From positions 1 to 54,955 of the forward strand of contig QZDS01000032.1 of the NCBI GenBank assembly GCA_009917455.1: DNA of 54,955 nucleotides. The letters run 5' to 3'. Origin of the DNA: a bacterium 1xD8-48 (lineage in GTDB: Bacteria > Bacillota > Clostridia > Lachnospirales > Lachnospiraceae). This document shows positions 1-8,755 of this stretch, one piece after another. The position numbers were made by a program, and so were the translations under genes. Position 1 is the stretch's first letter; each line of letters begins with the position of its first letter. The notes beneath the pieces are model-generated. The model saw only the letters and a list, made by a program, of their open reading frames with translations, did not search any database and was not told the origin of the DNA.

Positions 1-71
1 CCTCGATAGCTCAATGGTAGAGCACTCGGCTGTTAACCGAGTTGTTGTAGGTTCGAGCCCTACTCGGGGAG
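1..71 (+). tRNA. tRNA-Asn (anticodon GTT), missing its first base
   Basis: The sequence folds as a tRNA: anticodon stem ctcgg/ccgag around the loop ctgttaa (anticodon GTT), and a T arm with gttcgagcc. The acceptor strand cctcga lacks only the first T, which should lie just outside the window. Its 3' partner tcgggga ends at 70 and the discriminator G is at 71. No CCA is encoded. The gene is followed at once by a rho-independent terminator. Confidence 0.95.
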
Positions 72-93
72 CTAAGTAAATAGTTTCATATTT

Positions 94-126
94 AACCTGT
101 AGATTTGAATATCTACAGGTTTTTAT
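94..126 (+). terminator. Rho-independent terminator after tRNA-Asn
   Basis: An 11-bp stem (94-104 aacctgtagat with 111-121) closes a 6-base loop and runs into ttttatta. It terminates the tRNA transcript. The convergent GH172 gene ends at 157, so the same hairpin may also stop leftward transcripts. Confidence 0.85.
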
Positions 127-156
127 TATGCATGATAACTATGCGACAGGCCCCTT

Positions 157-1263
157 TTAACGGGGCCATCTCTCGCGTCTTTCCATCAATGGTTCAAAAG
201 GCACATGCGGCTCTGCCTGATACCAGTAGGCCACAGTCGCCACATCGTCCTGCCGCTCGAACAGACCGCCGTGGGAAACGCCAATCTGTTGGATTGTCAC
301 CTGGATATCCTCGTCAAACAAAACCGGGTCCATGATGTGCCACCGGTAAAAGCTCCGCTGGGGCATCATATCATCATTGTGGTAATCGTTATGGATTTCC
401 GTATCGTGATGGGAATAGTAAGGGTATCCCAGATAAGGAGTACAGAAGGTGTTCTCTACGGTTTTTCCGTTTCTCTGGGTGGCAAAGCTCCAGGCGCCTC
501 CAAAGTAATCCTCCGTTCCGGTTCCGCAAATAGTGGGGTAGTCTTTGTCCCCGTCCAGATAAAATTTAACTTCTCCTTCCCCGTACCAGTAACGTTCCAG
601 GGCAGTCAGCGCCATGTATGTGCCGACATACTGTCCTTTTCCTTTTACATTATCCAGAATCACATAGTCTTTTGCCTTTTCCGTCAGCCTTTGTCTGCGC
701 CACACTGCATGAAAATACCCTGTTTCCTGAGGGAGCATTGGCAGGAGGCAGTAATCCACCTGATAAAAGAAAGCGCTCACGTCCTCGTCGCACTGATTTT
801 CCAGAGTGATTTTCATACTTTTTCCAAAGGGCATGGGAAAATAGGAGTTGAAGCCTCTTGTGGGATTCACTACAATCGGCAGGGAGCTGACCGAATAGGA
901 AGCGCCGAAGCCGCAGCAGAAGAAATCCCCGAGAGGGCTTTCCACAGAGGGCGCCGTTTCCTGGTCCCAGTAGAATCTGAGAACCAAATCCCGCAGGATA
1001 TAGCGGTTTCTTTCGCTTACAGCGTTGGTTACGGTCATCCAGATATGCTGTATCACGCCGGGGCCCACTGTCTCGGCGAGAGTTATTGTTTCGCCGGCTT
1101 TCAAAAGGGGAATACAGGGAGAGCCTTTTCTGGAGGGGCCGAGTCCGCTGGCGGCCATTCCGCCTTTCCCCTTTTCGCCGTTTCTGTTTTCCCAGTTAAT
1201 GCTTCTGCTTTTCCCCTCTCTTAAAAGAGGGAGAGAGGAAAGTCCATTCTGAAAGAAATTCAT
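157..1263 (-). CDS. GH172 (DUF2961) family glycoside hydrolase
   Basis: The protein matches DUF2961, now glycoside hydrolase family 172, whose characterised members act on alpha-D-fructofuranosides (difructose anhydride) and alpha-D-arabinofuranosides. Visible family signatures are GPGVIQHIWMT near residue 70, ESPLGDFFCCGFG near 110 and the acidic GTEDYFGGAWSF stretch in the second half. The length (368 residues) is usual for the family. There is no signal peptide, so it should act in the cytoplasm. An in-frame TTG lies 6 bases upstream at 1269, but the ATG at 1263 sits at better spacing from the GGAGGAG site at 1273-1279. It is divergent from the kinase/isomerase/aldolase operon, which suggests a shared substrate. 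The exact glycoside cannot be read from the sequence. A small GC hairpin (149-167) overlaps the stop but has no T-run. Confidence 0.85.
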   Translation of the reverse strand: MNFFQNGLSSLPLLREGKSRSINWENRNGEKGKGGMAASGLGPSRKGSPCIPLLKAGETITLAETVGPGVIQHIWMTVTNAVSERNRYILRDLVLRFYWDQETAPSVESPLGDFFCCGFGASYSVSSLPIVVNPTRGFNSYFPMPFGKSMKITLENQCDEDVSAFFYQVDYCLLPMLPQETGYFHAVWRRQRLTEKAKDYVILDNVKGKGQYVGTYMALTALERYWYGEGEVKFYLDGDKDYPTICGTGTEDYFGGAWSFATQRNGKTVENTFCTPYLGYPYYSHHDTEIHNDYHNDDMMPQRSFYRWHIMDPVLFDEDIQVTIQQIGVSHGGLFERQDDVATVAYWYQAEPHVPFEPLMERRERWPR

Positions 1264-1348
1264 TGTCAATATCTCCTCCGTTCAATTTACAGAAATCAAT
1301 TCAAGTTTTCAATTCAAATTTTGCGGTTTGTAGATTTCCTTTTTAGAT

Positions 1349-1376
1349 ATTTTATCATACTCAGGAAAAAATCCAA
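1349..1376 (-). promoter_or_regulatory. Putative promoter of the GH172 gene
   Basis: On the minus strand a TTGGAT box (1376-1371) and a TAAAAT box (1354-1349) are separated by 16 bases, about 85 bases before the GH172 start. The match is moderate and the region is AT-rich. Confidence 0.4.
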
Positions 1377-1402
1377 CAGTTTTTGAAAGAATATTTAAAA
1401 AA

Positions 1403-1414
1403 TTAGTTATTAAA
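1403..1414 (+). promoter_or_regulatory. Conserved promoter-upstream element, copy 1
   Basis: The 12-mer TTAGTTATTAAA ends 5 bases before the -35 box of the kinase operon. The same element with one change (TTAGTTAATAAA) lies exactly 5 bases before the -35 box of the GH31 gene at 6233-6244. This suggests a common regulator. The ROK protein encoded at 4862-6139 is the obvious candidate, since XylR-type ROK operators also begin TTAGTT. Confidence 0.45.
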
Positions 1415-1419
1415 TATAA

Positions 1420-1448
1420 TTTACAAACATATATCAGTGATGTATAAT
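1420..1448 (+). promoter_or_regulatory. SigA-type promoter of the kinase-isomerase-aldolase operon
   Basis: TTTACA (1420-1425) and TATAAT (1443-1448) are separated by 17 bases, 35 bases before the kinase start. The expected transcript start is about 1455. Confidence 0.75.
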
Positions 1449-1482
1449 CGTCTCAAAATAGCAACGGGGAGGAGATGAGGAG

Positions 1483-2442
1483 ATGTTTGATATTGTGGGC
1501 ATTGATTATCCATGTGTGGACCTGAATGTCAATGTGGATACATTGCCCGAGTCTAACGGGACATTGATGATTAACAGTCTGAGCTGGCAGGGCGGAGGAA
1601 AAGTAGCCTCAGGAATCGTCACAGCCGCGAGGCTGGGAGCAAAATGCGCCATAGCAGGAGCGGTAGGGGATGACAGGTACGGGAGCTTTTGCAGGAAGGA
1701 TTTCGTGGACCACGGGGTTGACGTTGGATTTCTTAAAACGCGAAAGGGCGCCAGGACGGCGCTGGATATCGTTTTGAGCGACAAGGAGACCATGGGAAGG
1801 AGTCTGATTTTTCATCCGGGCGACGTTGGAAGGCTGGCGGAAAACGAGCTTCCCTATGAATATCTGAAAAATACAAAGTATTTTTTTATGGCATGGCTGG
1901 ACTCGTCAGACAGAAAGGCGGCGGAGGCTGCCAGAAAGGGCGGCGCAAAGGTTTTTATAGATGCGGATTCCTATTCGGACGAGCTGGTGCGTTATATTCC
2001 GCAGATTGACGTGTTTGTCGCCTCTGAATTTGTTTATGAGGGCATGTTTGACGACAGGAACTATGAAAAGAACTGCCGCACAGTTATGAAGCTGGGGCCG
2101 GAAATTGTGGTGTTTACTCTGGGAGAGCGAGGCGCGCTGGGAATGAGCAGGGAAGGATTTTTTCAGATTCCGGCCTGGAATGTAGATGTTGTTGACACTG
2201 TGGGAGCGGGCGACGATTTTCATGGAGCTTTTCTGGTGGGGATGATGCAGAAGGGCTGGAGTGTGGAGAGGATTGCGGACTTTGCCAGCGCGGTGGCTGC
2301 AATTAAATGTACAAGAATCGGAGGAAGGGCCGGGATTCCCGATATGCAGACGGTGCTGCGCTTTATGCATACAGGGGAGATTGATTACACGGAAATTGAT
2401 AAACGGGTTAAATATTATGAGAGGGGGATGGATTATGTATAA
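1483..2442 (+). CDS. PfkB-family carbohydrate kinase
   Basis: This ribokinase/PfkB-fold sugar kinase should phosphorylate a sugar or ketose with ATP in the cytoplasm. The N-terminal glycine-rich turn GGGK is at residues 37-40. The C-terminal signature DTVGAGDDF is at 238-246, with the catalytic base in GAGD (Asp244). The length, 319 residues, is normal. The start at 1483 follows a strong GGGGAGGAGATGAGGAG site. It is the first gene of an operon, and the next gene's ATG overlaps its end by 8 bases, so the two are probably translationally coupled. The partner isomerase and class II aldolase imply that its substrate is the ketose made by the isomerase and its product the aldolase substrate. PfkB sequences do not reveal the sugar reliably. 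Confidence 0.85.
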   Translation: MFDIVGIDYPCVDLNVNVDTLPESNGTLMINSLSWQGGGKVASGIVTAARLGAKCAIAGAVGDDRYGSFCRKDFVDHGVDVGFLKTRKGARTALDIVLSDKETMGRSLIFHPGDVGRLAENELPYEYLKNTKYFFMAWLDSSDRKAAEAARKGGAKVFIDADSYSDELVRYIPQIDVFVASEFVYEGMFDDRNYEKNCRTVMKLGPEIVVFTLGERGALGMSREGFFQIPAWNVDVVDTVGAGDDFHGAFLVGMMQKGWSVERIADFASAVAAIKCTRIGGRAGIPDMQTVLRFMHTGEIDYTEIDKRVKYYERGMDYV

Positions 2443-3823
2443 AGGGAAAATAGTCCTTGGCGTGGCGCCTGTAAAGCGGAGCTTTCTGAGTATGGAGGAG
2501 GCAAAGCGGCAAAAGGACAGGTTTATGGGGGTAATCCGAAAAATCAGACCGGAAACAGTCACCCTGACGGATATTGACGATATCTGTGAGAACGGAATAG
2601 CTTTCAGTCTGGATACGGTTCCAAAGGTGATTAAAAAATTCAGGGAAAACGAGATTGACGCTCTGTTCATTCCGTTTTGCGATTTCGGAGAGGAGCAGGT
2701 TGCCGCACAGATTGCGGCCGCCTTTCATCTGCCGGTTCTGGTATGGGGGGCCAGGGACGAAAGGCCGAACACCTTTGAATCAAGGGGAAGGGACACCCAG
2801 TGCGGAATGTTTGCGGCGACCAAGGTAATGCAAAGATACGGCGTAACCTACAGTTATATTTATAATGTGGAAGCAGAAAGCAGGAGCTTTAAGGACGGGT
2901 ATGAGAATTTTCTGCGTGTTGCGGCGGTGCTTAGGGATTTACGGACATTGAGAATCGCGAAAATAGGGGAAAGGCCGTCGCCCTTTATGAGCGTTATGAC
3001 GGACGAGGCCAATCTGCTCCGCCGGCTTGGAGCGGTGACGGTACCGGTATCGCCTGCGGAGGTAGGACGGATGGCGATGAAGCTTCTGGAGGAAAACAGG
3101 GTGCCTTTAAACGTTTATTGCGCCGACCTGAAATCCAGATTTAACAGGTGCAGGGCGACAACGGACGAGGTCAGAAAGATTGCGGCCACGGCGATTGCAG
3201 TAGAAAAGCTTATGAAAGAAAACGGCTGTTCTGTGGGCGCGTTTGAATGCTGGACGGCTTTCCCGGAGCTTATCGGCATATGTCCCTGCACGGTTTTGGG
3301 GGAACTGGCTGATAAGGGAATGCCCCTGGCCTGCGAGACAGATGTGAACGGCGCCGTCACGCTGGCAATTTTAAGGGCCTGCAATTTATATGAATCCTCA
3401 GAGTTCCTTGCGGATTTGACGATTCGCCATCCTCAGAATGATAATGCGGAGCTTTTATGGCATTGCGGCCCGTTTCCCTATTCCCTGAAAGATGCGGACG
3501 CCCAGGCGGCGATTATCGATGGGCAGGAGTCCTTTGAATTAAAACAGGGGGAGCTGACGGTGTGCCGTTTTGACGATATTGACGGAAAATATTACCTTTT
3601 TGCCGGGGAGGCCAAAACCACGAAGGGGCCGGACACCACGGGAACCTATGTGTGGATGGAAGTGGATAACTGGAAAAACTGGGAGGAAAAGCTGATGTTC
3701 GGGCCGTATATTCACCATCTTGGCGTGACCTACGGAAAATATCTTCCGGTTCTGCGGGAGGCGGCGCGGTATCTGAATATCGAATTTGACAGCGCCCACG
3801 AACCGGGGATTCACAGTCTTTGA
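2435..3823 (+). CDS. L-fucose/L-arabinose isomerase-family sugar isomerase
   Basis: The 462-residue protein resembles the L-fucose/L-arabinose isomerase superfamily, metal-dependent aldose-ketose isomerases. An acidic segment CETDVNG at 300-306 and a C-terminal section with WHCGPFP and HHLG fit the metal-binding domain, but individual ligands cannot be assigned with certainty. An open frame extends further upstream inside the kinase gene. The ATG at 2435 is preferred because gaggggga lies just before it at good spacing. It overlaps the kinase by 8 bases. Together with the kinase and aldolase it should supply the isomerisation step of one pathway. The natural sugar is unknown; candidates are L-fucose, D-arabinose, L-arabinose or a modified hexose. 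Confidence 0.7.
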   Translation: MYKGKIVLGVAPVKRSFLSMEEAKRQKDRFMGVIRKIRPETVTLTDIDDICENGIAFSLDTVPKVIKKFRENEIDALFIPFCDFGEEQVAAQIAAAFHLPVLVWGARDERPNTFESRGRDTQCGMFAATKVMQRYGVTYSYIYNVEAESRSFKDGYENFLRVAAVLRDLRTLRIAKIGERPSPFMSVMTDEANLLRRLGAVTVPVSPAEVGRMAMKLLEENRVPLNVYCADLKSRFNRCRATTDEVRKIAATAIAVEKLMKENGCSVGAFECWTAFPELIGICPCTVLGELADKGMPLACETDVNGAVTLAILRACNLYESSEFLADLTIRHPQNDNAELLWHCGPFPYSLKDADAQAAIIDGQESFELKQGELTVCRFDDIDGKYYLFAGEAKTTKGPDTTGTYVWMEVDNWKNWEEKLMFGPYIHHLGVTYGKYLPVLREAARYLNIEFDSAHEPGIHSL

Positions 3824-3849
3824 CGTTGTCGGGAGAGGAGGATGATGAT

Positions 3850-4704
3850 ATGTCATTGGCAAAAGTAAACGAACTGCTTCAACATGCAGCAAAAAATCAT
3901 TACGGTGTGGCGGCCGTCAATGTGATTAATGTGGAAACCGTAAGGTACATTATTGAAGCCGCAGAAATGGAAAGGGTGCCGGTAATTGTACAGTTTTATC
4001 CGGGATTTGACAGCTATATGAATATGGAATATATTGCCCATGCCGCCGTGGATATGGCAGGGAAAGCCGCTGTGCCGGTAGCCGTTCATCTTGACCATTC
4101 GAACGGGTATGAAATTGCGATGAACGGTATAAAAGCAGGATTTCCGTCTGTGATGGTAGACGGCTCGGCGCTTTCCTTTGAGGAGAATATTGAACTGACG
4201 GCGTCTGTCGTGAAAGCGGCAAATGTTTTCGACGTTGATGTGGAGGCAGAGCTGGGGCATGTGGGGGACGGAGCAAGAGAGGACGACATTGTAAATGCGG
4301 ATTATTACACAAAAGCGGAGCAGGCTGTGGAATTTGTGGAGCGGACAGGCTGCGGTTCTCTGGCAATCGCCGTGGGAAACGCTCACGGACCCTATGTCAG
4401 GACGCCCAGTCTGGACTTTGACAGAATAAAAGCCATTCGGGACACCGTGTCGGTTCCGCTGGTTCTGCACGGCTGCTCGGATATTCCGAAGGAGCAGATT
4501 TGTAAAGCGGTCAGGCTGGGTATGAGTAAGTTTAACATTGCAACAGAATATTTCCGCGCAATGTACCGGGCAATTGAAAAAGAGATTTTATCAGGAAAGG
4601 TAAAGGACAACGGCGTTGAACTGCTGTTTGGACTGCGCGAGCCCATGATTGATTTCGTGGTACATAAAATCCGTCTGCTCAACCCCGATAAATATTCCTT
4701 ATAA
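3850..4704 (+). CDS. Class II (zinc) aldolase, tagatose/fructose-bisphosphate type
   Basis: This 284-residue protein is a class II fructose/tagatose-bisphosphate aldolase-family enzyme that cleaves a phosphorylated ketose in the cytoplasm. It shows HLDH at 80-83 (catalytic Asp82 and zinc-ligand His83), ELGH at 134-137, the zinc-ligand loop GNAHGPY at 176-182, LHGCSD at 206-211 and NIATE near 224. The LHGxSD form, instead of the LHGGSG of fructose-bisphosphate aldolases, is closer to the KbaY/AgaY tagatose subgroup. The frame is open from 3820, but the ATG at 3850 has the GGAGAGGAGG site at proper spacing. It ends the kinase-isomerase-aldolase operon. Confidence 0.85.
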   Translation: MSLAKVNELLQHAAKNHYGVAAVNVINVETVRYIIEAAEMERVPVIVQFYPGFDSYMNMEYIAHAAVDMAGKAAVPVAVHLDHSNGYEIAMNGIKAGFPSVMVDGSALSFEENIELTASVVKAANVFDVDVEAELGHVGDGAREDDIVNADYYTKAEQAVEFVERTGCGSLAIAVGNAHGPYVRTPSLDFDRIKAIRDTVSVPLVLHGCSDIPKEQICKAVRLGMSKFNIATEYFRAMYRAIEKEILSGKVKDNGVELLFGLREPMIDFVVHKIRLLNPDKYSL

Positions 4705-4861
4705 TTATGGAGTTTCCTCTTTAAATATGCTATATTATTTATGAAATTCCCGATAGCCCTCCGATAACTGCGGAATTTATTCCCGCGAACAATGAGTCAG
4801 GCGGATGCGAAGCAATACAAACTTCGTTTGATACATTTGACTGGCGGGCGGTGCGGGATGA

Positions 4862-6139
4862 ATGATAAAACGGTATAGGCGGGACATTCTTGTTATGACG
4901 AAAGCAAACGGCAGAAAACCGAAAAACATCAAACACCATAATTTAAGATACATTCTGTCAATTGTGAAAAGGCATGGAGTATGTACTGCAGGGGAGATTT
5001 CCAGAGAAAGCAATCTGAGCATGACTACGATTGTAAAAACGCTGGACAGCTTAAAGCAGGCGGGGATTGTAAAGAGCATAGGAAAGGGAAATTCCACCAG
5101 CGAGGGCGGAAAAAGACCGGAGCTTTTTGGATTTAACGAACGCTTTCGATATGTGCTGTGCGTTTATTTTGCTGGAAAATATGCCATGTGCACCCTGAAC
5201 GATTTATCCAATAAAGGCATTGCGGCGAGACAGGTATATTATAAAGATGCGTCGGACGTTGCCGCCTGCATGGGGGAAGCGCATGAGCAGCTTTGCCTGA
5301 TGATGGGGGAGCACGGTCTGGCGGAGGAGGATATCTGCGGAATCAGCCTGGGAATTGACGGAATCGTGGATTCGGAAAAAAATCATGTGGTTTATCCCAT
5401 ACATAATCCGCAATGGAAAACCGGGGGATATATTGTGGAATGCTTCAGGACATATTTTCCCGGCATAGAGAATATACAAATCGAAAATTCCGGGCGGCTG
5501 GGAAGCTGGAACTATCTGAATACCTATCCGGAGCTGGAATCGGAACGGGTTGTGGTGCTGAATTCAAGCGAGTCGCTTACCGCCGGGGCGCTGCTCCAAA
5601 ATAATACCGTCCAGCATGGCGGCAATTGCCTCATAGGGGAGTTTGCGCATATGATGATTCCCAATGCAAAGGGCGTTGTGGAATGTGAATGCGGGAGAAA
5701 AAACTGCTTTGAAAAGCTGATTGCGCTGGAACGCTTTGAGGGCTATGTCCTGGAAATGATTGATTCGAAGGAGGAGGCCGGGCTGTACCGAAAGCTGTGT
5801 GGGCATGAGATAGAGCCTTTGGAGATGATTCGCCTGGCTGACGGGGGAAGCGCTGCCGGCAGGAAAGCTCTGGATTTGGTGATTGAATATTATCTGTCCG
5901 TCATCTGTAATCTGATGATAACATGCGACCCCAGGTATTATGTGATAGGCGGTATTTATGTGAGGAACAGCGAATATTTCCGCTGTGAGCTGTCCCGGAA
6001 ATTCGAGGAGAACACTTTCTGGGGAATCCAGTTTAAGACCCGCATTCTTTATGACATGGACGACGACGGATGGGAGTTTAAGAACATGGCGCGTCCGGTC
6101 ATTAACACGTTTTTAAACACACTGAAATTTGATGAATAA
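4862..6139 (+). CDS. ROK-family transcriptional regulator
   Basis: An N-terminal winged helix-turn-helix (about residues 25-80, with GEISRESNLSMTTIVKTLDSL) is followed by a ROK sugar-sensing domain. The ROK zinc motif is intact: His263, Cys275, Cys277 and Cys282 in CECGRKNCFE. The length of 425 residues is typical of NagC/XylR-like repressors, which respond to the sugar of the adjacent locus. It lies between the aldolase and GH31 genes and probably controls both flanking promoters (see 1403 and 6233). The ATG at 4862 has only a weak gcggga site; an in-frame ATG at 4895 has none. The 157 bases upstream hold no clear promoter or terminator, only a small cgaag/cttcg hairpin. Confidence 0.85.
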   Translation: MIKRYRRDILVMTKANGRKPKNIKHHNLRYILSIVKRHGVCTAGEISRESNLSMTTIVKTLDSLKQAGIVKSIGKGNSTSEGGKRPELFGFNERFRYVLCVYFAGKYAMCTLNDLSNKGIAARQVYYKDASDVAACMGEAHEQLCLMMGEHGLAEEDICGISLGIDGIVDSEKNHVVYPIHNPQWKTGGYIVECFRTYFPGIENIQIENSGRLGSWNYLNTYPELESERVVVLNSSESLTAGALLQNNTVQHGGNCLIGEFAHMMIPNAKGVVECECGRKNCFEKLIALERFEGYVLEMIDSKEEAGLYRKLCGHEIEPLEMIRLADGGSAAGRKALDLVIEYYLSVICNLMITCDPRYYVIGGIYVRNSEYFRCELSRKFEENTFWGIQFKTRILYDMDDDGWEFKNMARPVINTFLNTLKFDE

Positions 6140-6232
6140 ATTAATTGAACAGGAAAGCGGATGAGAAGGCGTCGGATAGGGTTTCGGCGCTTTTGTCATG
6201 TTGTATAAATTACACAAATAGAAATAATCAAT

Positions 6233-6261
6233 TTAGTTAATAAAGTATATTGAAAAACTAA
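6233..6261 (+). promoter_or_regulatory. Conserved promoter-upstream element, copy 2, with inverted half-site
   Basis: TTAGTTAATAAA (6233-6244) precedes the GH31 -35 box by 5 bases, as at the kinase promoter. Here TTAGTT also has an inverted partner AACTAA at 6256-6261 inside the promoter spacer, giving a ROK/XylR-like arrangement that would block RNA polymerase when occupied. Confidence 0.45.
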
Positions 6262-6278
6262 GATTTAAAATATATAAT
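6250..6278 (+). promoter_or_regulatory. SigA-type promoter of the GH31 gene
   Basis: TTGAAA (6250-6255) and TATAAT (6273-6278) are spaced by 17 bases and lie 28 bases before the GH31 start. The ribosome binding site cggaggt follows at about 6290. Confidence 0.75.
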
Positions 6279-6306
6279 TATAAAAAACACGGAGGTAAAA
6301 TAACAC

Positions 6307-8685
6307 ATGAAACAGACAGTTAAGGTTGACGTGGGAGGAAAACGGGGCTATAAGCTCAGGACAAAGATTGATAACAGGGATTTTGTCAGCATTATCCGAG
6401 AGTATGTCATTGAGGACGACGGCGTGACATTTTTGACGGAGACGTATCTGGACAATGAGGCGTCCGTAAAAATTTCTTTTGCGTCGGAAAGTATCTACAG
6501 GGTTCAGATGTTCCCCTTCTGCCGCACGGATGTAAGGCGGAATCCGGTATTTGATTTCCCGGCGTTTAAGGAATTCCAGGTACATGAGGACGAGCTGTTT
6601 ATCTACATTTGCACTTCCAGACTGGAATTGTCCATACGCAAATGCCCGTGGGAGATTTCCGTAAAGCTGGACGGCAGGCCGCTTACAGGGGAGCATATAA
6701 AGGACTTTAATGTGGGCCAGAGATATAAGGCAATGCCCCTGGGGTTTGAGTACGACGTTGACACAAAGGAAGTCAGAGAAACCTATGAAACTTATTATAT
6801 GCATGTGGACGAAGGTTTTTATGGCTTTGGAGAAAAGTTTACGGAGTTTAACAAGCGGGGGCAGGTCGTGGAGATATGGCAGAAGGACGCCCTGTCCACC
6901 AACTCGGACGCGGCCTATAAGGGAATGCCGTATTTTATGAGCTCTTACGGTTACGCAATGCTGGTAAACACCTTTACGAAGACAAGGTTCGATATGGGCG
7001 CTTTTTCGGAAGTTTCCTATACGATGTTTTCCGGGGATGCCTATATTGACTACTATGTTTTCTGTAACCGCAGCTACAAAGGATTAATCAGGGATTACAC
7101 GGAAAAAAGCGGGCGTTCTGCAATGATTCCGAAGTGGTCTCTCGGCTTCTGGATGTCCAAAATGAGTTATATGACCAGAGAAGAAGTGGAGGGAGTGGTC
7201 AGCCGCGCCGAAGAATTCGGCATGTCCATGGATGTGATTCATATTGACGACTGGCAGAGCAGTAAAAGCATCGACCTGCTTACGTTTGACGAGGAACGTT
7301 ATCCGAATCCGAAGGAGATGATTGAAGGGCTGAACCAAAAAGGCGTACAGCTCTCCTGCTGGATGTTCCCTTATGTGGAAAAGTATTGCAGGGAGGATGA
7401 AAATGTTATCAGGCCGGTTTATTCAAAGCTGAGCGAGCTTGGCTATCTGGTAAAGGACAGCAAAGGCGGAATCTGCGAATTTATACCGATAGAAGGGGAT
7501 GAGGACGGCGGCGGAGCAATCATGGCGGCTGTTGACTTTACCAACCCCGAAGCGGCGGAATATGTAAAAGACAGAATCAGGAAGCTGATGGAGCTCGGAG
7601 TGGGCGTCATGAAAACGGATTTTTCCGAGGAGATACCGGAGAGCGCTGTTTTCTTTGACGGAACTACCGGAAAGGAAAGCCACAATAAGTATCCTCTGCT
7701 CTATGCAAAGACAATTTACGAAGCGTCCAGAGAGGCAAAGGAGAAAGCAGGCAAGAAGGCGCTTCTCTGGGGACGGAGCGGATATGCGGGCAGCCAGAAC
7801 TATCCGGCAAACTGGGCCGGAGATTCCAGCACCCACAAAAACAATCTGGCGGCTGTTTTGAGAGGCGGATTGAGCGTGGGAATCAGCGGAGTGTCCTTCT
7901 GGGGATTTGATATCGGCGGCTTTTATAACTGCGATTACGAGGGAAACCGTGCGAAGCCGGATAATGAAGAATATGTAAGAAGCGCGCAGATGGGACTGCT
8001 CGTGCCGTTAAGCCGGAGCCACGGACAGTCAACGCCAAGGGAGCCATGGGAGTATTCCGGACAGGCGCAGGAGGCTTTCCTTAAAATCAATAAATTCCGG
8101 TACAGGCTTTTCCCGTATTTATACAGCCTTGCTACGGAAACCCACAGGGAAGGGATTCCGATGATGCGCGCAATGCTCCTTGAATTTCAGGAGGATTTAA
8201 ACACCCGGGAGCTTTCCACCCAGTATATGCTGGGAAACGCTCTGCTGGTGGCGCCGGTATTCGACCAGCAGGTGCAGCATGTCTATCTCCCTGCCGGAAG
8301 CTGGGTTGACTGGAATACGGGAAAGCGCGTGGAAGGCGGAAGATGGATAGCGGAAGACTGTGCGCTGGATACGCTGCCTCTGTATTTCAGGGAGGATACC
8401 ATACTGCCGGTGCTGAACAAAGCAAAAATGCATACGCCGGAGGACTTTTTCGAGGATTATACCGTGCATATGAATCTGGTTCACGGAATCAGCGCAAGCT
8501 TATATGATGAGGAAAAGGAATACACCTTGAATGCGAGGGTCAGGGATGATAAAATTATCGTGGATACGGATATGACGTGCACAGGACTTTGCATTGATAC
8601 GCCGGCGGACGTTGCGGCGGTTGTCGTCAACGGAAAAGAGTATTATGTCAATAAGGAGAACGGAAGATACTTTGTTACCTTTTAA
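6307..8685 (+). CDS. GH31 glycoside hydrolase, alpha-xylosidase (YicI)-like
   Basis: The 792-residue protein has the GH31 layout: an N-terminal beta-sandwich, a catalytic barrel from about residue 270, and C-terminal beta domains. The nucleophile is Asp438 in KTDF, as in YicI-type alpha-xylosidases. The acid/base is Asp506 in WAGDSS. HIDDWQ and WGFDIGGF are further subsite motifs. There is no signal peptide, so it should act on imported oligosaccharides. It has its own promoter and probably carries the downstream nitrilase gene with it. Specificity is uncertain: alpha-xyloside is most likely from similarity, but members of this subgroup also act on alpha-glucosides or alpha-galactosides. The aromatic/arginine pattern expected of sulfoquinovosidases is not evident. 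Confidence 0.85.
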   Translation: MKQTVKVDVGGKRGYKLRTKIDNRDFVSIIREYVIEDDGVTFLTETYLDNEASVKISFASESIYRVQMFPFCRTDVRRNPVFDFPAFKEFQVHEDELFIYICTSRLELSIRKCPWEISVKLDGRPLTGEHIKDFNVGQRYKAMPLGFEYDVDTKEVRETYETYYMHVDEGFYGFGEKFTEFNKRGQVVEIWQKDALSTNSDAAYKGMPYFMSSYGYAMLVNTFTKTRFDMGAFSEVSYTMFSGDAYIDYYVFCNRSYKGLIRDYTEKSGRSAMIPKWSLGFWMSKMSYMTREEVEGVVSRAEEFGMSMDVIHIDDWQSSKSIDLLTFDEERYPNPKEMIEGLNQKGVQLSCWMFPYVEKYCREDENVIRPVYSKLSELGYLVKDSKGGICEFIPIEGDEDGGGAIMAAVDFTNPEAAEYVKDRIRKLMELGVGVMKTDFSEEIPESAVFFDGTTGKESHNKYPLLYAKTIYEASREAKEKAGKKALLWGRSGYAGSQNYPANWAGDSSTHKNNLAAVLRGGLSVGISGVSFWGFDIGGFYNCDYEGNRAKPDNEEYVRSAQMGLLVPLSRSHGQSTPREPWEYSGQAQEAFLKINKFRYRLFPYLYSLATETHREGIPMMRAMLLEFQEDLNTRELSTQYMLGNALLVAPVFDQQVQHVYLPAGSWVDWNTGKRVEGGRWIAEDCALDTLPLYFREDTILPVLNKAKMHTPEDFFEDYTVHMNLVHGISASLYDEEKEYTLNARVRDDKIIVDTDMTCTGLCIDTPADVAAVVVNGKEYYVNKENGRYFVTF

Positions 8686-8755
8686 TATGGTAGAATGATA
8701 AATTCCGCCAGCTTCACGGAGCGGTATGGAATTCTGACGAACGGGAGGTGCAGCA

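Noticed and set aside
149..167. GC hairpin at the end of the GH172 gene as a terminator
   Set aside because: The 6-bp stem overlaps the stop codon and no T-run follows on the minus strand.
205..1224. Long rightward open frame of 339 codons
   Set aside because: It is antisense to the GH172 gene, has no ribosome binding site and encodes a protein without recognisable features.
2261..2434. N-terminal extension of the isomerase inside the kinase gene
   Set aside because: The stretch is another frame of the kinase gene. The ATG at 2435 has its own ribosome binding site and gives a normal length.
1483..8685. Sulfoquinovose catabolism as the role of the isomerase-kinase-aldolase-GH31 locus
   Set aside because: The GH31 active-site region does not show the Gln/Arg/Trp/Tyr pattern expected of sulfoquinovosidases, and no sulfonate exporter or sulfolactaldehyde enzyme is present.
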